A DNA stretch of 18,629 nucleotides from an uncultured Chitinophagaceae bacterium (GTDB lineage Bacteria > Bacteroidota > Bacteroidia > Chitinophagales > Chitinophagaceae): contig CALESY010000073.1 of NCBI GenBank assembly GCA_937919945.1, forward strand, positions 1 to 18,629. The letters run 5' to 3'. The position numbers and the translations under genes were made by a program. Below, piece after piece: positions 14,284-18,629 of the stretch. Each line of letters starts with the position of its first letter. Position 1 is the stretch's first letter. A model generated the notes under the pieces. That model had not been told where the DNA came from. It saw nothing but the letters and a program-made list of their open reading frames with translations, and searched no databases.

Positions 14284-14340
14284 TACGTCATTGCGAGGTA
14301 CTAAGCAACTATTCTCATGTAGCAAAGCGGAATAATCTCA
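14284..14340. repeat. Probable fragment of a REP-like dispersed repeat
   Basis: GTCATTGCGAGGTACTAAGC and the following AGCAAAGCGGAATAATCTCA resemble the widespread GTCATTGCGAGG...GCAATCTC type of bacterial intergenic repeat as I remember it. Only one side is present, without the usual complementary half. It splits the left flank of the hairpin array. Confidence 0.45.
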
Positions 14341-14345
14341 CAGGG

Positions 14346-14439
14346 TGAGTGTCCAAGTGTTCAGTAACACTATTTGGTGGACAGATGGACAGTTTGCTCC
14401 ACTGCTCCAATCATACATTATCGGAAACGTGGAGCAGAT
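14346..14439 (+). repeat. Hairpin repeats A3 and B2 (left flank, inner)
   Basis: A further family A copy (14346-14393, slightly diverged: GTTCAGTAACACTATTTGG) followed directly by a family B copy (14394-14439) with the second loop subtype (ACATTATCGGAAACG). The order A then B repeats that at 14158-14273. The stop codon of the minus-strand membrane gene begins within 5 nt of its end. Confidence 0.85.
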
Positions 14440-14440
14440 A

Positions 14441-14788
14441 CTATTTGAAGAATATACAAGTACTGTAAACAGTTTCAAATATGTAAAACCAATGTCTTTT
14501 TTCAAAGTGTTGTATTTTTTCTATATCAGTATGTAAGTATGTTTTTCTTTTGATGAGATGCTTAATTATTACGCTATCGTCTTTACCTATTATTGTAGGT
14601 ATAGTATTAAATATTGCAAAGAAATAGCTGATTATTATTATTGCTATGAATAGAAAATGTATAATAAATAAACCTTTGATATTATATAGCTTGTTAGGGA
14701 GTGTTACAGATAAAAACAAGAATGATAACACTATAAACAATAGTATTCTAAGTAATAGTTTGAAACGGTATTGTTGGGTTTTTACCAT
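14441..14788 (-). CDS. Small membrane protein, possible truncated PH-like domain
   Basis: A 115-aa protein. Two hydrophobic helices (about residues 11-28 and 40-60: LLLRILLFIVLSFLFLSV and GLFIIHFLFIAIIIISYFF) are followed by a cytoplasmic-type stretch with DDSVIIKHLIKRKTYLHTDIEKIQHF. Two membrane helices followed by such a strand-rich segment recall small bacterial PH-domain (YdbS-like) proteins. That domain is normally longer, and here the frame ends at the edge of repeat B2, so the gene may be cut short. It is the only gene inside the hairpin-repeat element, flanked by oppositely oriented repeats. No promoter is recognised. No named family is assigned. Confidence 0.6.
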   Translation of the reverse strand: MVKTQQYRFKLLLRILLFIVLSFLFLSVTLPNKLYNIKGLFIIHFLFIAIIIISYFFAIFNTIPTIIGKDDSVIIKHLIKRKTYLHTDIEKIQHFEKRHWFYIFETVYSTCIFFK

Positions 14789-14847
14789 ATTCTAAGATAA
14801 ATACTATTGATGTAATAGTGCTGCATTACAAGGTGTAAGATTATCTG
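14789..14847. other. Short AT-rich upstream region of the membrane gene
   Basis: 59 nt between the gene start and the right-hand repeats. It must contain any promoter of the gene at 14441-14788, but no TAnnTTTG box is visible on the minus strand. Confidence 0.4.
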
Positions 14848-15086
14848 TTGCTCCATCTGCTCCACATTTTCAGTTGCTATATACCGGAGCATTGGAGCAA
14901 AACATACACTTGCTCCACGTTCCCGATAATGTACAATTGGAGCAGTGGAGCAAACTGTCCATCTGTCCACCAAATAGTATTAGTGAACGCTTGGACACTT
15001 GGACAACGTGGACAAAAACACATACTTGTCCATCTGTCCACCATGTAGTATTAATGGACAAGTGGACACTTGGACAAGCGTGGACA
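14848..15086 (-). repeat. Hairpin repeats B, B, A, A (right flank, inverted)
   Basis: Four copies of the same two families on the opposite strand: B of the ATATAGCAACTG loop subtype (14848-14900), B of the ACATTATCGGGAACG subtype (14910-14953), A (14956-15014) and A (15026-15086). Compared with the left flank the order is mirrored, with A outside and B inside on both sides, so the whole 14097-15086 block has an inverted layout around one gene. The last copy carries an extra TGTCCA word. The block ends 34 nt before the uvrA stop. Confidence 0.85.
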
Positions 15087-15120
15087 AAAAATTATTGTGT
15101 GAGATAGTTTGTGAATCACC

Positions 15121-17937
15121 CTACATATACTTCCCCGTATAGCTTTCTTTTACTTTCTTCAAGCCTTCGGGTGGGCCTGCATAGAGTAGTTGGCCACCGC
15201 CTGCACCACCTTCAGGGCCCATATCTATTACCCAGTCAGCACATTTTATTACATCGGTGTTATGTTCTATCACCAGTATGCTATGCCCCTGCTCTATCAA
15301 TGCATCAAACGAGCCAAGCAGTTTTTTGATGTCGTGAAAATGCAAACCCGTTGTAGGCTCGTCGAATATGAACAAGACTTTTTCTTTCGCTGCACCCTTA
15401 CTAAGAAACGATGCCAGTTTTACACGCTGTGCCTCACCACCACTCAGGGTATCGCTACTCTGCCCCAGTTTTACATATCCTAAACCCACATCGCTCAACG
15501 GTTGCAGGGCAGATGCTATTTTCTTTTCGTCTTTAAAAAATTCGATGGCTTCGTCCACACTCATTTCCAGTACATCAAACACACTCTTGGTACGGTAAGT
15601 TACTTCCAGCACTTCGTCTTTAAAGCGTTTGCCCTTACAGCTCTCGCACAGCAGGTGTACATCTGCCAGAAACTGCATCTCCACTATCACCTCACCCTCG
15701 CCCTTGCAGGTATCACAACGCCCGCCATCTGTATTGAAAGAAAAATGTTTCTCCGCAAAGCCACGCATTTTAGATAGCTGTTGTTTGGCAAACAGCTTGC
15801 GCACCTCGTCCCATGCTTTGATGTAGGTAACGGGGTTGCTACGCGATGATTTACCAATCGGGTTCTGGTCTATCATTTCTACATGCGCTATCTTATTAAT
15901 ATCGCCACCTAAGAATTTATGTATGCCCGGGCGCTCTACTCCCTCGCCAAAATGTTTCATCAGCGCAGGGTACAGGGTAGATTTTACCAGCGTTGTTTTA
16001 CCGCTACCACTCACCCCTGTTACCACACACATCACATTCAGCGGAAAATCTACATTTACATCTTTCAGGTTGTGTTGTCGGCAACCCTCTAAGCGTATGC
16101 TGCCTTTGGGCTGACGTTTTATAGCGGGTGCTTCTATCTGCATAGCACCGCTCAGGTATTGCCCTGTAAGGCTCATTTTATTTTTTATCAGCTCTTTATA
16201 CGGCCCTGCAGCTACCACTTCCCCACCCAAATGGCTGGCAAGCGGCCCCATATCTATTATATAGTCTGCCTCTCGCATCATCATCTCATCATGCTCTACT
16301 ACTACTACGGTATTGCCGAGGTCTCGCAGGTTTTTCAGTACATTTATCAATCGCTCTGTATCGCGGCTGTGCAAGCCAATACTTGGCTCATCGAGTATAT
16401 ATAAAGAGTCTGTAAGGTTGCTCCCCAGAAACTTAGTAAGCTGTATGCGCTGGCTTTCACCACCGCTCAGTGTATTGGCAAGGCGGTTCAGCGTCAGGTA
16501 GCCAAGCCCTACATCCAGCAATGTTTTCAGGCGTTGGTGTATTTCTATCAGTATGCGTTTAGCTATTTGTGCATCGTGTTCGTTCAGCTTCAGTTTATCA
16601 AACCACTGTGCAAGGTCTGCAGATGGCATCAGCATCAGGTTGCCTATATGATGTTCGGCTATCTTAACATAAAACGCCTCTTTGCGCAGGCGCATACCTC
16701 TGCAACTCGGGCAAGTAGTACGCCCGCGATAGCGAGCCTGCAATACACGATACTGTACTTTATAGAGATTCTGCTCTATCATCGTAAAAAAATCGCGAAT
16801 GCCGTTTACTTTGCTATTACCCTGCCACAATAGTTCCAGTTCGCTCTCATTCAGTTCCATCACTGGTTTGTGTATTGGGAAGTCATACTTCACTGCGGTG
16901 CGCATAAAAGATTGCAACCACTCGCCCATCTTCTCCCCTTTCCATGGTGCTACTGCACCTTCATATACACTCAATCGCTTATCGGGTATTACCAGATCTT
17001 CGTCTAAGCCAAGCACCTGCCCGAAGCCTTCGCATTGCGGGCACGCGCCATAGGGATTGTTGAACGAAAACAGGTTGGGTGTCGGTTCTTCAAACACCAT
17101 GCCGTCTGCCTCAAAGCGATTGTTGAAATGCATCATCTTCTTACCGTCTATTTCCAGCGTACATTCCCCCTCACTTTCATAAAAAGCAGTCTGAATACTA
17201 TCTGCAAGGCGGTGTAAATCATCCTCGTCAAATTCTTTGGTAACAATACGGTCTATCAGCAGATAAATATCTTTCTTGGGCAATGCCGCATCTCCGCTAA
17301 GTACTTCTTCTATACGTATGGGTTTATCTTCTCCTTTGGCATGTACGCGGCTGAAACCTTTTTGCAACAGTATGTTCAGTTCCTCATTCACGCTACGCCC
17401 GTAGCGGGTTACGAGCGGTACTATGATTTGCACTTTAGCACCATGTGCCAGCTTCTGTATATAGTCCACCACATCGCTCACACTATCTTTCTTCACCTCG
17501 TTGTCGCTTATCGGAGAATAGGTTTTACCAACACGTGCAAAAAGCAAACGCAGATAATCGTATATCTCCGTCATACTACCTACGGTACTGCGTGGTGTGC
17601 GGGTGGTAACTTTTTGTTCTATGGCTATGGCGGGGCAAATACCGCGTATGTAATCTACATCGGGTTTGTCCATCCGCATCAGGAACTGACGGGCGTAGGC
17701 ACTGAGGCTTTCGGCATAGCGGCGTTGTCCCTCGGCAAACAGGGTATCCATCGTCAGGCTGCTTTTACCACTGCCGCTCACACCTGTTACCACTACTAAT
17801 TTGTTACGGGGTATGGCTACATCTACATTCTTCAGGTTGTGCATACGCGCCCCTTTGATGAAGATGCTGTCATCATCGCGGTGCAGGTTTTCTGTTGTAT
17901 ATAATTCGTTGCTGATTACCGTTGCTTTCTTTGCCAT
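15121..17937 (-). CDS. uvrA: Excinuclease ABC subunit A
   Basis: DNA-damage recognition ATPase of nucleotide excision repair, which loads UvrB at lesions. Full length at 938 aa. First ABC half: Walker A GVSGSGKSS (52-60), zinc module with Cys299/302 and Cys409/412, signature LSGGESQR (490-497), Walker B ILDEPSIGLH (514-523). Second half: Walker A GVSGSGKTT (641-649), zinc finger Cys741/744 and Cys764/767, then LSGGEAQR and FIFDEPTTGLH near the C-terminus. It ends SYTGKYM, slightly shorter than the common YTGxxL tail. ATG at 17937 begins MAKKATV. An exact -7 box (TAGTTTTG, 17956-17949 on the minus strand) lies just upstream. It follows the DUF2200 gene on the same strand by 99 nt and may also be read through from it. 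Confidence 0.97.
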   Translation of the reverse strand: MAKKATVISNELYTTENLHRDDDSIFIKGARMHNLKNVDVAIPRNKLVVVTGVSGSGKSSLTMDTLFAEGQRRYAESLSAYARQFLMRMDKPDVDYIRGICPAIAIEQKVTTRTPRSTVGSMTEIYDYLRLLFARVGKTYSPISDNEVKKDSVSDVVDYIQKLAHGAKVQIIVPLVTRYGRSVNEELNILLQKGFSRVHAKGEDKPIRIEEVLSGDAALPKKDIYLLIDRIVTKEFDEDDLHRLADSIQTAFYESEGECTLEIDGKKMMHFNNRFEADGMVFEEPTPNLFSFNNPYGACPQCEGFGQVLGLDEDLVIPDKRLSVYEGAVAPWKGEKMGEWLQSFMRTAVKYDFPIHKPVMELNESELELLWQGNSKVNGIRDFFTMIEQNLYKVQYRVLQARYRGRTTCPSCRGMRLRKEAFYVKIAEHHIGNLMLMPSADLAQWFDKLKLNEHDAQIAKRILIEIHQRLKTLLDVGLGYLTLNRLANTLSGGESQRIQLTKFLGSNLTDSLYILDEPSIGLHSRDTERLINVLKNLRDLGNTVVVVEHDEMMMREADYIIDMGPLASHLGGEVVAAGPYKELIKNKMSLTGQYLSGAMQIEAPAIKRQPKGSIRLEGCRQHNLKDVNVDFPLNVMCVVTGVSGSGKTTLVKSTLYPALMKHFGEGVERPGIHKFLGGDINKIAHVEMIDQNPIGKSSRSNPVTYIKAWDEVRKLFAKQQLSKMRGFAEKHFSFNTDGGRCDTCKGEGEVIVEMQFLADVHLLCESCKGKRFKDEVLEVTYRTKSVFDVLEMSVDEAIEFFKDEKKIASALQPLSDVGLGYVKLGQSSDTLSGGEAQRVKLASFLSKGAAKEKVLFIFDEPTTGLHFHDIKKLLGSFDALIEQGHSILVIEHNTDVIKCADWVIDMGPEGGAGGGQLLYAGPPEGLKKVKESYTGKYM

Positions 17938-17948
17938 AAGACTGTGAA

Positions 17949-17956
17949 CAAAACTA
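17949..17956 (-). promoter_or_regulatory. Candidate -7 box of uvrA
   Basis: On the minus strand this reads TAGTTTTG, an exact TAnnTTTG match 11 nt before the uvrA ATG. The leader would be very short and no -33 TTG is found, so this remains a candidate. Confidence 0.35.
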
Positions 17957-18036
17957 ACGATAACAGTTGGTTTGTAGATTGGTTGATGGATAGGTGTTTT
18001 TTTCTATGAATTATTGTTCTTTATATTTAAGCGCTA

Positions 18037-18390
18037 TTATTTCCTTAATATCTTATCCATAGCCTTGCCTTTTGCCAGCTCATCTATCAATTTATCAAGA
18101 TAACGGACTTTTTGTATAACGGGGTCTTCAATATCCTCTACCCTGTAGCCGCAGATGACGCCTGTTATTTTAGATACATCAGGATTAAGCTGTGGTGCTT
18201 GTGCAAAGAAAGTCTCGAAATCTACCTTCTTATCTATTTGCTGTTGCAATGTTTTTTCGTTGTATCCTGTCAGCCAATATATTATAGTATCTACCTCTTC
18301 TTTAGTTCGCCCCTTCTTTTCTGCTTTTTGTATGTACATGGGGTACACCCCGGCAAAAGACATTCTGTAAACCCGTTGTATATTATCCAT
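18037..18390 (-). CDS. DUF2200 family protein
   Basis: A 117-aa cytoplasmic protein that matches my recollection of the DUF2200 family along its whole length: a start near RVYRMSFAGVYPMYIQKAEKKGRTKEEVD (split across residues 6-34), then IIYWLTGY, FETFFAQAPQLNPDVSKITGV (from about 58), CGYRVEDIEDP and the ending KVRYLDKLIDELAKGKAMDKILRK. The function is unknown; members are widespread in bacteria and often single genes. ATG at 18390 fits the family start. It has a well-formed Bacteroidota promoter (18439-18410) and lies upstream of uvrA on the same strand, without a clear terminator between them, so some cotranscription is possible. Confidence 0.88.
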   Translation of the reverse strand: MDNIQRVYRMSFAGVYPMYIQKAEKKGRTKEEVDTIIYWLTGYNEKTLQQQIDKKVDFETFFAQAPQLNPDVSKITGVICGYRVEDIEDPVIQKVRYLDKLIDELAKGKAMDKILRK

Positions 18391-18409
18391 CTTAATAATG
18401 CTAATGAAA

Positions 18410-18439
18410 CAAAAATATGGCTAACAGAAAAATATACAA
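18410..18439 (-). promoter_or_regulatory. Bacteroidota-type promoter of the DUF2200 gene
   Basis: On the minus strand a TTG (18439-18437) is followed after 19 nt by TATTTTTG (18417-18410), an exact TAnnTTTG box with the standard -33/-7 spacing. The transcript would begin about 13 nt before the ATG. This is the best promoter in the window. Confidence 0.6.
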
Positions 18440-18447
18440 TAAACAAG

Positions 18448-18476
18448 AAAAGCGTCCTTACGGGGACGCTTTCTCT
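18448..18476 (-). terminator. Rho-independent terminator of the right-edge gene
   Basis: AAAGCGTCC (18449-18457) pairs with GGACGCTTT (18464-18472) around a 6-nt loop. Read leftwards it is followed by TTTTCTTG, downstream of the gene ending at 18499. On the plus strand it is followed by TTTCTCTTT, so it may work both ways. Confidence 0.8.
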
Positions 18477-18498
18477 TTATATCATTATCTGTTATTGA

Positions 18499-18629
18499 TT
18501 ACAGTTGAGTAGCAGTGTAAACTACATCTACAGTATACGTACCTGCAGGGTAAGCGAAACCGGGAGTAGCCTGATAAAGAACACCAAATGTTTGGTTGCC
18601 ACCGTTAGCAGCGTTTGTTATCAGGTTAG
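18499..18629 (-). CDS. 3' end of a beta-sandwich-like secreted protein (partial)
   Basis: The last 42 codons of a leftward gene entering from the right edge. The stop TAA is at 18501-18499 and the frame is open to the window end. The peptide ends GFAYPAGTYTVDVVYTATQL after a Gly/Asn/Thr-rich strand (AANGGNQTFGVLYQ). The YPAGTYTxxVxYTxT ending is typical of secreted beta-sandwich proteins such as coat/pilin-like or WxL-like repeats, but the family cannot be fixed from this fragment. The strong terminator at 18448-18476 supports a real gene end here. Confidence 0.7.
   Translation of the reverse strand, partial: NLITNAANGGNQTFGVLYQATPGFAYPAGTYTVDVVYTATQL

Noticed and set aside
14097..15086. CRISPR array
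   Set aside because: Repeats touch or lie a few nt apart, have two families and both orientations, and there are no unique spacers of even length and no cas genes.
17341..17799. 152-codon plus-strand frame inside uvrA
   Set aside because: It is antisense to a conserved part of UvrA and has no own features.
1..18629. tRNA, rRNA or known riboswitch
   Set aside because: Reading the intergenic regions, I saw no cloverleaf, rRNA core sequence or riboswitch motif.

Overview
The window looks like chromosomal DNA from a member of the Bacteroidota, probably near the Chitinophagaceae/Chitinophagales. The signs are a moderately AT-rich sequence, a type IX secretion sorting domain at the end of a secreted protein (998-2065), a Bacteroidota-style RecQ and IlvE, an orphan TPR histidine kinase, and several promoter boxes of the TAnnTTTG type with little Shine-Dalgarno signal. 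The genus assignment is inference.

Layout. 1-903: 3' part of an ABC-F translation-factor ATPase with a strong terminator. 998-2065: secreted T9SS cargo protein, convergent with and overlapping by 4 nt a leftward pair, recQ (2062-3954) and a 154-aa unknown (3958-4422). 4509-5573: branched-chain aminotransferase ilvE with terminator. 5681-7572: two-gene unit of a probable outer-membrane barrel protein and an S41-protease-like lipoprotein whose catalytic serine position is glycine. About 7585-9150: an accessory stretch of tiny unknown genes separated by AT-rich palindromes. 9353-11278: TPR sensor histidine kinase. 11356-13983: leftward operon of a Y-family DNA polymerase and a spore-photoproduct-lyase-like radical SAM protein. 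14097-15086: about 1 kb of hairpin repeats in two families, flanking one small membrane gene in opposite orientations. 15121-17937: uvrA. 18037-18390: a DUF2200 protein with a good promoter. 18499-18629: 3' end of a further gene with its terminator.

The most unusual part is 7585-9150. Each boundary between the small genes holds two inverted copies of a dif-like (XerC/XerD) site. Five clear copies have an 11-nt arm close to ATTTAACATAA, a spacer of 6-7 nt, and an 11-nt arm close to TTATGAAACAA. The copy at 8166-8193 has the classical 11-6-11 layout, and its first arm equals the reverse complement of the XerD arm of E. coli dif as I remember it. The paired sites can fold into long hairpins, which recalls the single-stranded folded attP of CTX-type phages and, in logic but not in sequence, integron attC sites. 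I read the region as a small array of Xer-type gene cassettes. No integrase is present, so the host XerC/XerD would have to act. This is a hypothesis from sequence pattern only.

RecQ, a Y-family polymerase, an SPL-like radical SAM protein and UvrA make the window rich in DNA repair genes. Only the polymerase and radical SAM genes clearly form one operon, and they share an upstream region with repeated TGTACA half-sites.
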